38,603 bases of DNA from Streptococcus sp. HMSC072G04 (GTDB taxonomy: Bacteria; Bacillota; Bacilli; Lactobacillales; Streptococcaceae): assembly GCF_001813295.1 (NCBI RefSeq), contig NZ_KV812044.1, forward strand, positions 9,639-48,241, written 5' to 3'. The position numbers and the translations under genes are program-made. The notes under the pieces were generated by a model. It was not told the DNA's origin, did no database searches, and worked only from the letters and a program-made list of their open reading frames with translations. Shown here piece after piece: positions 19,189 to 27,831 of this stretch (its first letter is position 1; the number at the start of each line of letters is the position of its first letter).

Positions 19189-19204
19189 AACAGCTGACGC
19201 TGTT
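19189..19204 (-). terminator. Short terminator hairpin at the trmD stop
   Basis: A 6-bp AACAGC/GCTGTT stem with a TGAC-like loop overlaps the trmD stop codon and is followed by TTTTCTTTTG on the minus strand. The stem is short, so its strength is uncertain. Confidence 0.5.
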
Positions 19205-19919
19205 AGTCTTCTTGTTTAATTTGTTCCAATATCTTCTCTTCTTCTGCTGTCAACTCATAGTTTTCTAGCAAGTCTGGACGACGTTCTAAGGTCTTTTTCA
19301 AACTCTGATAGAGGCGCCACTGACGGATATTTTCATGGTGACCACTCATGAGGACATCTGGAACGGTCATCCCTCTGTATTCATAAGGACGTGTGTATTG
19401 AGGGTATTCTAGAAGGCCAGAGGAGAAACTGTCATCTTGGTGACTGGACTCTTTTCCAATCACTTCTGGAATCAAGCGGACCGTCGCATCGATCATGGTC
19501 ATGGCCGCTAGCTCGCCACCTGTTAGTACATAATCTCCAAGAGAAATCTCATCCGTCACCAAGGTCTTGATCCGCTCGTCGTAGCCCTCATAGTGACCAC
19601 AGATAAAGATCAATTCTTCTTCCTGAGCCAACTCTTCTGCATAAGATTGGTCAAAGGTCCGACCAGCAGGATCCAGCAGGATCACGCGCGGATTCTTTTT
19701 CTCAATCGCATCAAAGGCATCAAAAATGGGTTGAGCTCGTAGAAGCATGCCTTGCCCGCCACCATAGGGTTCATCGTCCACATGGCGCGCCTTCTCCGCG
19801 TTTTCACGGAAATTATGGTAGTTGATCTCAAGGAGTCCCTTTTCACGCGCCTTTCCGACAATCGAATGCTCAAGGGGAGAAAACATCTCTGGAAAGAGGG
19901 TTAAAATATCAATCTTCAT
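19203..19919 (-). CDS. trmD: tRNA (guanine-N1)-methyltransferase
   Basis: Methylates G37 next to the anticodon in tRNAs that read CNN-type codons, preventing +1 frameshifting. The 238-residue SPOUT enzyme has the trefoil-knot AdoMet segments: [22 protein letters not shown] and [16 protein letters not shown]. The C-terminal arm begins near the HQDDSFS segment. It overlaps rimM by 11 nt, so the two are cotranscribed, the usual arrangement. Confidence 0.97.
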   Translation of the reverse strand: MKIDILTLFPEMFSPLEHSIVGKAREKGLLEINYHNFRENAEKARHVDDEPYGGGQGMLLRAQPIFDAFDAIEKKNPRVILLDPAGRTFDQSYAEELAQEEELIFICGHYEGYDERIKTLVTDEISLGDYVLTGGELAAMTMIDATVRLIPEVIGKESSHQDDSFSSGLLEYPQYTRPYEYRGMTVPDVLMSGHHENIRQWRLYQSLKKTLERRPDLLENYELTAEEEKILEQIKQED

Positions 19920-20427
19920 CGTCTAACCCTTCTAAGATGTCTACATCCACCCGGTTTCCTGGGATATCGATATTGAGCACCACTGGTGGGATATAAGGCA
20001 AGAGAAGGTCGCGTTTACCTTTGCGTTTCACGACCCAGACATCATTAGCACCTGGTTGCAGGATTTCCTTGATCTGACCGATTAGTTGGTCATTTTCATA
20101 AACATCAAGTCCGATGATCTCATGGTAATAAAACTCGCCATCCTCCAAATCTGTCAAGTCTTCTTCCGCAACCTTGAGGCTAAAGCCTTTGAATTTTTCG
20201 ATGGCATTGATATGGTACATATCCTTAAACTTGATGATGTCGAAGTTCTTGTGCTTGCGATGACTGGCAATGGTCACTGTTTGGACAAAACGATCCTTCT
20301 CATCAAAAAGAGCCAACTCAGCTCCTTTTTTAAAGCGTTCATCTGCAAAGTCTGTCACAGACAAGATCCGCATTTCTCCTTGTAAGCCTTGGGTATTGAC
20401 AATTTTCCCGACATTAAAGTAATTCAT
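19909..20427 (-). CDS. rimM: Ribosome maturation factor RimM
   Basis: Binds ribosomal protein S19 and helps assemble the head of the 30S subunit. The 172-residue protein has an N-terminal beta-barrel domain starting [19 protein letters not shown] and a C-terminal PRC-barrel with [14 protein letters not shown] and the ending [22 protein letters not shown]. It overlaps trmD. Unlike many genomes it is separated from rpsP and khpA by a MazG-like gene and a terminator, so rimM-trmD is probably transcribed from the region around 20440-20480 or from upstream read-through. Confidence 0.95.
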   Translation of the reverse strand: MNYFNVGKIVNTQGLQGEMRILSVTDFADERFKKGAELALFDEKDRFVQTVTIASHRKHKNFDIIKFKDMYHINAIEKFKGFSLKVAEEDLTDLEDGEFYYHEIIGLDVYENDQLIGQIKEILQPGANDVWVVKRKGKRDLLLPYIPPVVLNIDIPGNRVDVDILEGLDDED

Positions 20428-20480
20428 GATTTCTCCAGTGTAGTTTATTCACTCTATTTTATCACGTTCAAGAGATTTTC

Positions 20481-20813
20481 TCAAATGGACTTATCTGCTA
20501 GAAACTGCTCCAAATCCCGCTCGTGCTGGTATTTTACGGCTGCTGTTTTATCTTTTTCAAAGATAGTTTTAGTAAGGTCGATTTCATTAATGGCCGCGAT
20601 AGCGACCGTGTAGTGAATGATATCAGCTAGTTCTTTAGCCAATTCCTCATTTGAATCTTGGACACCCGCTTTCCGTCCAGAACGTCCATTTAACACCTCG
20701 GCTACTTCGCCAACCTCTTCAACCAGCTTGATAAACAAACCTTCTTCCGTCCGGGTATTCTGGTAATGTTCTTGTAAATAGGCTTGTAACTGCCGAATAG
20801 TCACTTCTTTCAT
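20481..20813 (-). CDS. MazG-like nucleotide pyrophosphohydrolase
   Basis: A 110-residue all-alpha protein with the MazG-type metal site: EEVGEVAEVLN (about residues 32-42) followed by the second carboxylate motif ELAKELADIIHY. Members of this superfamily hydrolyse non-canonical or excess NTPs, which suggests nucleotide-pool cleaning here; the substrate is not known. The start at 20813 is set by AAGGAGAAAG; an in-frame TTG at 20831 lies inside the preceding terminator. It is placed between khpA and rimM, 53 nt upstream of rimM, and directly after the khpA terminator. Confidence 0.82.
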   Translation of the reverse strand: MKEVTIRQLQAYLQEHYQNTRTEEGLFIKLVEEVGEVAEVLNGRSGRKAGVQDSNEELAKELADIIHYTVAIAAINEIDLTKTIFEKDKTAAVKYQHERDLEQFLADKSI

Positions 20814-20835
20814 TCTTTCTCCTTGCAACAAAAAA

Positions 20836-20850
20836 CGGGACCAAGTCCCG
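20836..20850 (-). terminator. Terminator of rpsP-khpA
   Basis: CGGGAC/GTCCCG stem with a 3-nt loop and a run of six T on the minus strand, 6 nt beyond the khpA stop. Confidence 0.85.
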
Positions 20851-20855
20851 CCTTT

Positions 20856-21095
20856 TTATTTTTCGTCAATAACGATTCTTACTTTTTTATCTTCAGTTGG
20901 GACAGAGTAGACAATCGTTCTTATCGCAGAAATGGTGCGACCTTTTCGACCGATTACACGACCAACATCGCTAGGATCAAGGTCAAGATGGTACTCCAAG
21001 AATTCAGGAGTATCTTCGATCTTGATGGTTAAAGCATCCGGTTGTGAAATCAAGGGTTTCACAATTGCAATAATGAGATTTTCAATCGTATCCAT
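20856..21095 (-). CDS. khpA: KH-domain RNA-binding protein KhpA
   Basis: Small RNA-binding protein that works with KhpB/EloR in the control of cell elongation and division in streptococci. The 79 residues form one KH domain, with the nucleic-acid-binding loop GRKG at residues 49-52 in [20 protein letters not shown]. It lies 20 nt after rpsP, the standard arrangement, and ends just before a terminator. Confidence 0.94.
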   Translation of the reverse strand: MDTIENLIIAIVKPLISQPDALTIKIEDTPEFLEYHLDLDPSDVGRVIGRKGRTISAIRTIVYSVPTEDKKVRIVIDEK

Positions 21096-21115
21096 ACATC
21101 AACCTACTTTAAAAA

Positions 21116-21388
21116 TTATTTTGAGAATTTAGAATCGTGGAATTTCTTCATCACACCAGCTTTTGAAAGGATGTTGCGAACTGTATCTGAAGGTTGAGCT
21201 CCATCAGCCAACCATGCAAGAACGCGGTCTTCTTTCAAAGTTACTTGATTTTCTTCAACAAGTGGATTGTAAGTTCCAACTGTCTCGATGAAACGTCCAT
21301 CACGTGGTGAACGTGAATCTGCTACGTTGATACGGTAGTAAGGTTTTTTCTTAGAACCCATACGAGTCAAACGAATTTTAACTGCCAT
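21116..21388 (-). CDS. rpsP: 30S ribosomal protein S16
   Basis: Structural protein of the small ribosomal subunit body. The 90-residue protein shows the classic start [42 protein letters not shown] (given here only as the hallmark region 1-42) and the later [15 protein letters not shown]. It heads a two-gene transcript with khpA under a strong promoter. Confidence 0.98.
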   Translation of the reverse strand: MAVKIRLTRMGSKKKPYYRINVADSRSPRDGRFIETVGTYNPLVEENQVTLKEDRVLAWLADGAQPSDTVRNILSKAGVMKKFHDSKFSK

Positions 21389-21453
21389 TTTTATAAGTCT
21401 CTTTTCTATATTTTAATTTCGGTGAAATAGACAAGCTATTTAGCACATGATCT

Positions 21454-21481
21454 ATTATAACACATTTCATAGACCTGTCAA
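21454..21481 (-). promoter_or_regulatory. Strong rpsP promoter
   Basis: TTGACA (21476-21481) and TATAAT (21454-21459) on the minus strand, 16 nt apart, leaving a leader of about 60 nt before the rpsP start. Confidence 0.88.
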
Positions 21482-21509
21482 GAAAAAAACTTGACACTAT
21501 GTAATTTTT

Positions 21510-22199
21510 TTATTTTATCAGTAAATCGGCGATTTCTTGATAGTTGCTAACGGTATAAGTCGGCACTACCTGGCTGGTATTTTCCTTATGATCAGGGTTA
21601 TACCATACGGTAGCAATCCCTGCAGCATTCCCTCCTGCGATATCAGCTGTCAAAGAATCACCGATCATGAGGGTCTCTTCCTTGCTAAACCCTGGAATCA
21701 GCTGGCCTACTTTGTCAAAAAATGCAGGTTCTGGTTTCTGAGTATGAAGTTGTTCAGAGATAAATACCTCTTTAAAATAAGGTGCGATGGTAGAATGAGC
21801 TAAGCGTCCTTCTTGAATGGCAGTCACTCCGTTCGTTGCACCATAGAGCTGGTAACCTGCTTTTTCAAGTCGTGCCAGTAAGTCCTCCGCCCCTGGGAAA
21901 GACTGCCCTTGAAGACTGATGTAATCCTGGTAGCGAAGAGCCATCTCGGCCCCATCAACTGTGATCCCAAAGTGGGCAAACCCAATCGCAAATCGACTAT
22001 CCACGAGTTCTTGTTTGGTGAGCTTCTTTTGTTCTAAATCCTTCCAGAGCCCTTGGTTCATAGGTTTGTAGTAATCTTTAAAGGCCTCTACATATGGAAA
22101 ATTCATGTCTTCTAACATCTGCGTCAAAGCTGTTTCTTCAGCAGATTCAAAATCCAACAAGGTATGGTCCAAATCAAAAAGTAAAAATTTATATGCCAT
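21510..22199 (-). CDS. yjjG: YjjG-type HAD nucleotidase
   Basis: HAD-superfamily phosphatase of the YjjG/YfnB group, which removes phosphate from non-canonical pyrimidine nucleotides. The 229-residue protein has motif I FDLDHTLLDFE (catalytic Asp pair at 9 and 11), a helical cap, motif II ATNG, the motif III Lys in KPEPAFF and motif IV MIGDSLTADI. The start at 22199 directly opens with MAYKFLLFDLD; its ATG shares a base with the stop of the YkgJ gene, indicating coupled translation. A longer in-frame start at 22247 would lie inside the neighbour and is rejected. The precise substrate is inferred from family. Confidence 0.88.
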   Translation of the reverse strand: MAYKFLLFDLDHTLLDFESAEETALTQMLEDMNFPYVEAFKDYYKPMNQGLWKDLEQKKLTKQELVDSRFAIGFAHFGITVDGAEMALRYQDYISLQGQSFPGAEDLLARLEKAGYQLYGATNGVTAIQEGRLAHSTIAPYFKEVFISEQLHTQKPEPAFFDKVGQLIPGFSKEETLMIGDSLTADIAGGNAAGIATVWYNPDHKENTSQVVPTYTVSNYQEIADLLIK

Positions 22200-22693
22200 T
22201 ACAAACGATCTTTCAATTTTTCTACAAATAAATAAGCTGCTGGGCAAGTGAGCGTATTTTTGATGGTGAGATGGTTGATCTGATAGATCTTCTTTCTATC
22301 GGTGTGAGGAAATTCCCGACAAGCTTTCGGACGAACATCGTAGATGGAACAGAGGTTATCTCCTCCTAAGAAAGGGCAAGGCATGGATTTAAAAACCTTA
22401 TCCCCATCCTCGTCAACTTGAAGAAATTCTGCCTCAAAGGCAGGAAGCTTCATCTTGAAATACTTGGCAATCCGCGTGATATCCGCTTCCTTAAAATCGG
22501 GCCCTAAGGTCTTGCAGCAATTGGCACAAGCCGTACAATCGATTTCTTGGAAAACTTCATCGTGGATTTCTTGCGCTATTTTATCTAAATTCTTAGGCAG
22601 CTTCTTCTTGAGATTCGCCAATATCTTGCGGTGCTCCTTTTGCTTTTGGAGAGCTAACTGATGGTATTTTTCAATATCAATTTCCTGTGTCAT
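22199..22693 (-). CDS. YkgJ-family cysteine-cluster protein
   Basis: A 164-residue protein with the zinc- or iron-sulfur-type cysteine cluster of the YkgJ/UPF0153 family: DCTACANCCKTLGPDF, CPFLGGDNLCSIYDVRPKACREFP and a final TLTCPAAY, eight or nine cysteines in all. The metal and reaction are unknown for the family. It is the first gene of a pair with the YjjG-type phosphatase. A TATAAT hexamer (22724-22729) lies upstream but its -35 is poor. Confidence 0.87.
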   Translation of the reverse strand: MTQEIDIEKYHQLALQKQKEHRKILANLKKKLPKNLDKIAQEIHDEVFQEIDCTACANCCKTLGPDFKEADITRIAKYFKMKLPAFEAEFLQVDEDGDKVFKSMPCPFLGGDNLCSIYDVRPKACREFPHTDRKKIYQINHLTIKNTLTCPAAYLFVEKLKDRL

Positions 22694-22748
22694 CCTCTAT
22701 TTCCTCTTCTAAACAATAGAAAGATTATACCACAAAGACTCTAAAAAA

Positions 22749-22770
22749 AGATAGATCCTGCGATCTATCT
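22749..22770 (-). terminator. Terminator of the lipoprotein gene
   Basis: Perfect 9-bp stem AGATAGATC/GATCTATCT, 4-nt loop and a run of seven T on the minus strand, 8 nt past the stop at 22778. Confidence 0.9.
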
Positions 22771-22777
22771 CACTTGA

Positions 22778-23422
22778 TTAATCCGTTACAGCGCCTGTTC
22801 CATCCAGACTCCAAGTGTCTTCAATGTATGGGATAAAGGTTTTCAATGTTTCTGCATCTCCTTCAAAAGAAATGGTATAGACTTTTTCACCCTTTTGGAA
22901 GATCCAGGTAATCAGGTATTGACCAGATTTCATGACAATTTGAAGCTGGTAGGCGTCCAGACCTGCGACTTTAGTTCGCGCTCCCGTCATCTTCCCAACA
23001 TCCTGGTTATCTTGCCACATTACGGCCAGTTTCTTGGCTAGAAATTCAGCATTAAATTCAATATCCGCAGGAACTTTTGCTTTTTCCCGCGTATAGCTGT
23101 TCAAGGTGACAATGTTATAGGCACTTCCATCTGTGTATTGGACCGCTTCTGTCCCATCGATATCCGTGAATTTGAACCATTTACTTGGAATATCGATGTA
23201 TCCATAATCTGCATTTCCAATCCGCTTGGTTTCTTGACTGGAAGTGTTTTTCTTTGTAGAAGAAGTATCCTTTGACGAAGAGCTGCTTGTTTGCTTTTCG
23301 ACTTTGCTGCCACTTTCTTTTGTAGAAGAAGCTGCTGTGTCCTTTTGAGAGGTGTGACTACAAGCCATTAGTGTGCAGGCAGAAAGAATCGTCAATGATG
23401 TGACCAATAATTTACGTTTCAT
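22778..23422 (-). CDS. Lipoprotein of unknown function
   Basis: A 214-residue secreted lipoprotein. The signal peptide MKRKLLVTSLTILSACTL ends in a lipobox LMAC, giving a lipidated Cys at about residue 20-21. After it comes a Ser/Thr/Lys-rich tether of about 40 residues, then a folded domain with several Trp and Tyr (GYIDIPSKWFKFTD, AVMWQDNQDVG, YLITWIFQKGEKVYTISFEG). The domain layout resembles small PsbP-like or stress-type lipoproteins, but I do not recognise it firmly. The start at 23422 is supported by AAGGAGGTT; a TTG two codons upstream overlaps that site. It appears monocistronic, with a terminator after it. Confidence 0.75.
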   Translation of the reverse strand: MKRKLLVTSLTILSACTLMACSHTSQKDTAASSTKESGSKVEKQTSSSSSKDTSSTKKNTSSQETKRIGNADYGYIDIPSKWFKFTDIDGTEAVQYTDGSAYNIVTLNSYTREKAKVPADIEFNAEFLAKKLAVMWQDNQDVGKMTGARTKVAGLDAYQLQIVMKSGQYLITWIFQKGEKVYTISFEGDAETLKTFIPYIEDTWSLDGTGAVTD

Positions 23423-23550
23423 GCTCAACCTCCTTGAGAACGTTTTCTTTCCTCTAGTCTACCATGAAAGTGAGTATTTTAAAATAGGATAAGTGTCACA
23501 TCTGATCCAACCTTTCTAATTCAGTTCATTTTTTTCAAGCCTAAAACAAA

Positions 23551-23720
23551 AGGCTGGGACAAAAGTCCTAGCCTCTTAATTGTTTTTGGATTGTCGAGCA
23601 AGATGCAGTGGTTGAGTGGGCTCTACTACGCTGATTTCATCAGTTTTTACAGCCCTACTCAACTGTTCGGAGGTGGGACGACGAAATCGAATTCTAACGA
23701 ATTACCGATTTCTGTCCCAC
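23551..23720 (-). repeat. Three-hairpin intergenic repeat element after lepA, including a terminator
   Basis: Read on the minus strand after the lepA stop, three stem-loops follow one another. Hairpin 1 (23673-23720) pairs GTGGGAC with GTCCCAC and GAAATCG with CGATTTC. Hairpin 2 (23611-23663) pairs GTTGAGTAGGGCT with AGCCCACTCAAC and has a small CTGAT/ATCAG loop inside. Hairpin 3 (23551-23574) pairs AGGCTAGGAC with GTCCCAGCCT and is followed by a T-rich tail, a good terminator. I recall elements of this kind as dispersed intergenic repeats in oral streptococci; the copy number here cannot be seen. Confidence 0.7.
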
Positions 23721-23730
23721 TCTCTAATTG

Positions 23731-25557
23731 TTATTCTTCATCCATTGACAAGACAGATAAGAAGGCTTCCTGTGGTACTTCTACAGATCCAATCGCTTTC
23801 ATCCGTTTCTTACCAGCTTTTTGTTTTTCAAGAAGCTTGCGTTTCCGTGAGACGTCCCCACCATAACACTTGGCCAAGACGTTCTTACGAAGAGCCTTGA
23901 TATCTGTACGGGCAACGATCTTATGACCGATGGCTGCTTGGATAGGCACTTCAAACTGTTGACGAGGGATAATCTTCTTGAGTTTCTCAACGATCAACTT
24001 ACCACGTTCATAGGCAAAGTCCTTGTGAACGATAAAGCTGAGGGCATCGACGGTATCGCCATTGAGAAGGATATCCATTTTAACCAATTTAGATGGACGG
24101 TATTCAGACAACTCATAGTCAAAGCTAGCATAGCCACGAGTAGAAGATTTCAATTTATCAAAGAAATCAAAGACAATTTCCGCCAGTGGGATTTGATAAA
24201 TGACATTCACCCGATTTTCATCGATGTAATCCATGGTCACAAAATCACCGCGTTTCCGTTGAGCCAATTCCATCACAGCCCCGACAAACTCTTGCGGCAC
24301 CATGATTTGTGCTTTGACATACGGTTCTTCGATCGAAGCGATCTTGGTTGGATCTGGAAACTCAGAAGGATTTGAGACATCCAGTGCTTCTCCATCTGTC
24401 AAATTGACCTTGTAGATTACAGACGGTGCTGTCATGATCAAGTCAATATTGAACTCACGTTCCAAGCGCTCCTGAATAACGTCCATATGAAGAAGTCCCA
24501 AGAAACCACAACGGAAACCAAATCCAAGAGCTTGAGAAGTTTCCGGTTCAAATTGTAGACTAGCGTCATTCAATTGCAATTTTTCCAAAGCTTCCCGAAG
24601 ATCATTGTATTTGTTAGATTCAATCGGGTAAAGACCAGCAAAGACCATCGGGTTCATCTGCTTGTATCCATGTAGTGGCTCACTTGCTGGATTGGTCGCT
24701 AGGGTCACCGTATCCCCGACACGGGTATCCGCAACGGTCTTGATAGAGGCCGCAATATAGCCAACGTCTCCCGTCGCAAGGAAATCACGTCCAACTGCTT
24801 TAGGAGTAAAAATCCCAACTTCCGTGACATCAAAGGTCTTGCCATTGCTCATGAGTTGGATCTTATCGCCTGGTTTGACCATGCCATTGACCACTCGGAC
24901 CTGAAGGATTACCCCACGATAGGCATCATAAACGGAGTCAAAGATCAAGGCTTGAAGAGGGGCTTCAACATCACCCGTCGGTGCTGGAACTTTCTCAACG
25001 ATCTGCTCCAAAATCTCTTCAATCCCGATACCAGCCTTGGCAGAAGCTAAGACTGCCTCGCTAGCATCTAGACCGATGACATCTTCTACTTCTGTGCGCA
25101 CCCGTTCTGGATCTGCAGCTGGCAAGTCAATCTTATTAATGACTGGAAGGATTTCCAAATCATTGTCCAACGCTAAGTAAACGTTGGCTAGAGTCTGAGC
25201 TTCAATCCCTTGAGCGGCATCCACTACAAGAATGGCTCCCTCACAGGCAGCGAGCGACCGCGAAACCTCATAGGTAAAGTCCACGTGTCCTGGTGTGTCA
25301 ATCAAGTGGAAGATATAGGTTTCCCCATCTTTAGCCGTGTAGTTCAACTCGATAGCATTAAGCTTGATGGTAATCCCACGTTCCCGCTCCAGGTCCATAC
25401 TATCTAAAAGTTGGGCTTGCATCTCCCGACTAGACACGGTTTCGGTTTTTTCTAAAATTCGATCGGCCAAGGTTGACTTTCCATGGTCAATATGGGCGAT
25501 GATCGAGAAGTTCCGAATCTTCTCTTGTCGTTTTTTTAATTCTTCAAAATTTGGCAT
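23731..25557 (-). CDS. lepA: Elongation factor 4 (back-translocating GTPase LepA)
   Basis: Ribosome-associated GTPase that acts on stalled or mis-translocated ribosomes. The 607-residue length matches streptococcal LepA. GTPase motifs are AHIDHGKST (21-29), DTPGHVDF (87-94) and NKID (141-144); they are followed by the EF-G-like domains and the LepA-specific C-terminal domain, with [28 protein letters not shown] being its hallmark region. The start at 25557 ([11 protein letters not shown]) has AGGAAG at a suitable distance; longer in-frame starts are less likely. It is followed by a three-hairpin element. Confidence 0.97.
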   Translation of the reverse strand: MPNFEELKKRQEKIRNFSIIAHIDHGKSTLADRILEKTETVSSREMQAQLLDSMDLERERGITIKLNAIELNYTAKDGETYIFHLIDTPGHVDFTYEVSRSLAACEGAILVVDAAQGIEAQTLANVYLALDNDLEILPVINKIDLPAADPERVRTEVEDVIGLDASEAVLASAKAGIGIEEILEQIVEKVPAPTGDVEAPLQALIFDSVYDAYRGVILQVRVVNGMVKPGDKIQLMSNGKTFDVTEVGIFTPKAVGRDFLATGDVGYIAASIKTVADTRVGDTVTLATNPASEPLHGYKQMNPMVFAGLYPIESNKYNDLREALEKLQLNDASLQFEPETSQALGFGFRCGFLGLLHMDVIQERLEREFNIDLIMTAPSVIYKVNLTDGEALDVSNPSEFPDPTKIASIEEPYVKAQIMVPQEFVGAVMELAQRKRGDFVTMDYIDENRVNVIYQIPLAEIVFDFFDKLKSSTRGYASFDYELSEYRPSKLVKMDILLNGDTVDALSFIVHKDFAYERGKLIVEKLKKIIPRQQFEVPIQAAIGHKIVARTDIKALRKNVLAKCYGGDVSRKRKLLEKQKAGKKRMKAIGSVEVPQEAFLSVLSMDEE

Positions 25558-25603
25558 AATCATCTTCCTAGTAAATTTAATCGTACTCTTCATTATAACA
25601 AAA

Positions 25604-25625
25604 AAGATAGGCCTTTGCCTATCTT
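25604..25625 (-). terminator. Terminator of the GNAT gene remnant
   Basis: Perfect 9-bp stem AAGATAGGC/GCCTATCTT with a 4-nt loop and a following T-run on the minus strand; it overlaps the old stop codon of the GNAT frame. Confidence 0.85.
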
Positions 25626-26060
25626 AATTCATTATTTTCAAAAATCGCTTCTGCGTTTTATTTCCCTCATAACCTATTCGTTCGTAAAAGACATGAGCTT
25701 CTTTTCGATGAGAGGCAGAATTTAAACGGATAAAAGCATAATGCTTGCTTTTGGCAAGATCTTCAACTCGCTCCATCAATTGGCGACCAATCCCACTCCT
25801 TGAGCAGATGGAAAAACCGCTAGACCTAAAACATTAAGCCCGGCGTCACTATAAAGACTTTCATAGACTTCTGCTTCCACATAACCAAGAATATGGCCTG
25901 TTTGGTCCTCTTCATAAACAAAGCAAAAATGATCCGAATCCGGCGAATTAAATTTATCAATCTGAGCTGCTACTTTCTCAAGGGTCGAATCATACCCCAA
26001 TGCTTGGTGACATAAATCTCTGATTTGAGGAGCATCTTTGACTTGAACAGTACGAATCAT
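25624..26060 (-). pseudogene. GNAT-family acetyltransferase disrupted by a 1-nt frameshift
   Basis: The first frame from ATG 26060 (GGAGGTGAAGG upstream) encodes 94 residues of a GNAT acetyltransferase, up to VFPSAQGVG, then goes wrong and stops at 25776. The adjacent frame continues the fold without a gap: IGRQLMERVEDLAKSKHYAFIRLNSASHRKEAHVF (region 25700-25790) and ends at 25624. Restoring one base near 25788-25800 gives an intact 145-residue protein with the acetyl-CoA loop Q/R-G-V-G-I-G and the C-terminal FYERIGY motif. It is therefore a recent frameshift or a sequencing error. Substrate unknown. Confidence 0.82.
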
Positions 26061-26196
26061 ACCTTCACCTCCATGAACTCTTTGCTCTTATCTTAGATCT
26101 TTTTCCTCAAAAAGTAAAGGAATGTCTGATAAAATTTAAAATGAAAATCCGATTTAGATCAAATTCATCTTTTTTCGCATTTCTCAGGGATTTCTA

Positions 26197-26225
26197 TTTA
26201 CTTTTTCGATTTAATTCATTATAAT
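26197..26225 (+). promoter_or_regulatory. Promoter of the XRE/S24-Cof-pepT operon with flanking inverted repeat
   Basis: TTTACT (26197-26202) and a perfect TATAAT (26220-26225) are 17 nt apart. The hexamers are bracketed by the inverted repeat tatttac (26195-26201) and gtaaata (26233-26239), a plausible operator for the regulator encoded next. Confidence 0.7.
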
Positions 26226-26255
26226 AGTAAGGGTAAATACAAGGAGGTGAGTACG

Positions 26256-27011
26256 TTGGCTAGAGGTCGTGGAAAAGCAAGCCCTCAAGACAAAGAGGCA
26301 TTACGGATTATATCGGAAAAGATTAGAGAATTACTGAAAGAACAAGGAAAAAAACAGATCGAATTATCTCGTATTACTGGAATCCCTGCAAGTACCCTGA
26401 CTGGATATGTAAAAGGAACTTCTCTTCCCGTTCCTGAAAATTTAGAGAAGATTGCAGCCTTTTTCCAGGTAGCAGTTGCTGATATTGACCCTCGATTGCG
26501 CAATGATTTTGTAGTCATTGATTCAGAGATTGAACGATTATATAAACAGCTCGATGAAGGAAATCAAGAAAATCTTCTTTCTTACGGAAAGAGTCTCTTG
26601 ACCCATCAGAAAGAAAGACAGAAAATTGAAAAGCAATACCACTCTTATTCTGTCTATGATTCTTTTGCAGCTTACCAAAATCAGAAACAAGCAGATATCG
26701 TCTGGTTTGATCAAAAGATTCCTTACGATTTGGCTTTTTGGATTCATACAGATTCCCTCGAGCCTAAATACGTAAAAGGGGCCGTTGTGTTAATCAAGCA
26801 AACCTATTATGATCAGGCAGGGGCTATTTATGCCATTGATTTTGATGGACAAACTTTGATCAAACGTGTCTTTCGTGAGGCCAACGGTATTCGACTGGTT
26901 TCCCTCAATAAGAAATATAGTGATCAAATCATTCCACTAGATGAGGAACCTGGGGTGATTGGAAAAGTGATTGATGGCTTTGTGCCTCTTGATTTGGAGG
27001 AAATCAAATGA
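26256..27011 (+). CDS. XRE-family regulator with S24 peptidase domain, HdiR-like
   Basis: A LexA/CI-type repressor of the HdiR group, which responds to DNA damage or heat by self-cleavage. The N-terminal Cro/CI helix-turn-helix is at about residues 20-75 (QIELSRITGIPASTLTGYVKG). A Gln/Lys-rich linker is followed by an S24 domain with the catalytic Ser167 in TDSLEP and Lys203 in TLIKRV. I see no Ala-Gly cleavage dipeptide between the two domains. The AAGGAGG at 26241-26247 points to TTG at 26256 as the start (251 residues), not the GTG at 26247 that overlaps it. It overlaps the Cof-type gene by 4 nt and is likely to control this operon and its own promoter. Confidence 0.85.
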   Translation: MARGRGKASPQDKEALRIISEKIRELLKEQGKKQIELSRITGIPASTLTGYVKGTSLPVPENLEKIAAFFQVAVADIDPRLRNDFVVIDSEIERLYKQLDEGNQENLLSYGKSLLTHQKERQKIEKQYHSYSVYDSFAAYQNQKQADIVWFDQKIPYDLAFWIHTDSLEPKYVKGAVVLIKQTYYDQAGAIYAIDFDGQTLIKRVFREANGIRLVSLNKKYSDQIIPLDEEPGVIGKVIDGFVPLDLEEIK

Positions 27012-27829
27012 TTAAATTAATTGCGATTGACCTGGATGGTACTCTCTTGCATGAAGATAAGTCGCTGTCTAAAGGCAATATCGAAGCTCTTCACAAGGCC
27101 CATGAAGCGGGCTATGATATTGTGATCTGTACGGGGCGCCCCTTAGCGGGTGTACGTCCTATCTTTGAAGAGATTGGACTTCCTGATGGTAACTACTATA
27201 TGATTATCAATAACGGGTGTACAACCTTGTCTACTCAGAATTGGGAAATCATTGGCAAGGAAGAATTGAGCCTTGAGGACATGCACCGGTTGCAAGTTTT
27301 GACGGAAGATACAGACGTCCAGCTAACCTTATTTGACATGGATCACTACCTAGTGGTCGCACCTGAAGCCAGTGAACTGGTTACGATGGATGCGGGCATT
27401 GTTAATAGTAAACCGACACCTGTCTCAGAAGAGGATCTGCCCAACCTTGTTCCTATTTTTCAAGCCATGTATGTAGGAGAGCCTTCTGCTATTGATGCCT
27501 TCCAAGCTCAGCACGAGGCTGCATTAGAAGCTGATTTTAACACTGTTCGTTCACAGAATATCCTATTTGAAATCCTTCCTAAAGGCGCGAGCAAGGCTTC
27601 TGCTCTACAAGCATTAAGCCAAACATTAGGCTACAGTCGAGACCAGGTTATGGCTCTTGGAGATGCAAACAATGACCTTGAAATGCTACGTTTTGCTGGT
27701 TACAGCGTTGCTATGGGAAATGGCAATGCTGCTGTCAAGGAAATCGCAGACTTCATCACCCTGACCAATGATGAAGATGGCGTGGCCCATGCTATTCACA
27801 AATTAATTGAAACTGAAAAAGGAGAATGA
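27008..27829 (+). CDS. Cof-type HAD sugar-phosphate phosphatase
   Basis: HAD-IIB phosphatase of the Cof/YidA group, which dephosphorylates sugar phosphates and similar small molecules. The 273-residue length is usual. Motif I is AIDLDGTLL (catalytic Asp 8 and 10), motif II ICTGRPL, the motif III Lys lies in [10 protein letters not shown], and motif IV is [13 protein letters not shown] with the [12 protein letters not shown] segment typical of the group. The start codon overlaps the stop of the upstream regulator (ATGA) and pepT begins 2 nt after its stop, so these three are one operon. The exact substrate is unknown. Confidence 0.92.
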   Translation: MIKLIAIDLDGTLLHEDKSLSKGNIEALHKAHEAGYDIVICTGRPLAGVRPIFEEIGLPDGNYYMIINNGCTTLSTQNWEIIGKEELSLEDMHRLQVLTEDTDVQLTLFDMDHYLVVAPEASELVTMDAGIVNSKPTPVSEEDLPNLVPIFQAMYVGEPSAIDAFQAQHEAALEADFNTVRSQNILFEILPKGASKASALQALSQTLGYSRDQVMALGDANNDLEMLRFAGYSVAMGNGNAAVKEIADFITLTNDEDGVAHAIHKLIETEKGE

Positions 27830-27831
27830 TC

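Noticed and set aside
23591..23900. Plus-strand frames of 91 and 94 residues across the three-hairpin element and lepA 3' end
   Set aside because: They run through repeat DNA and antisense lepA and show no protein-like features.
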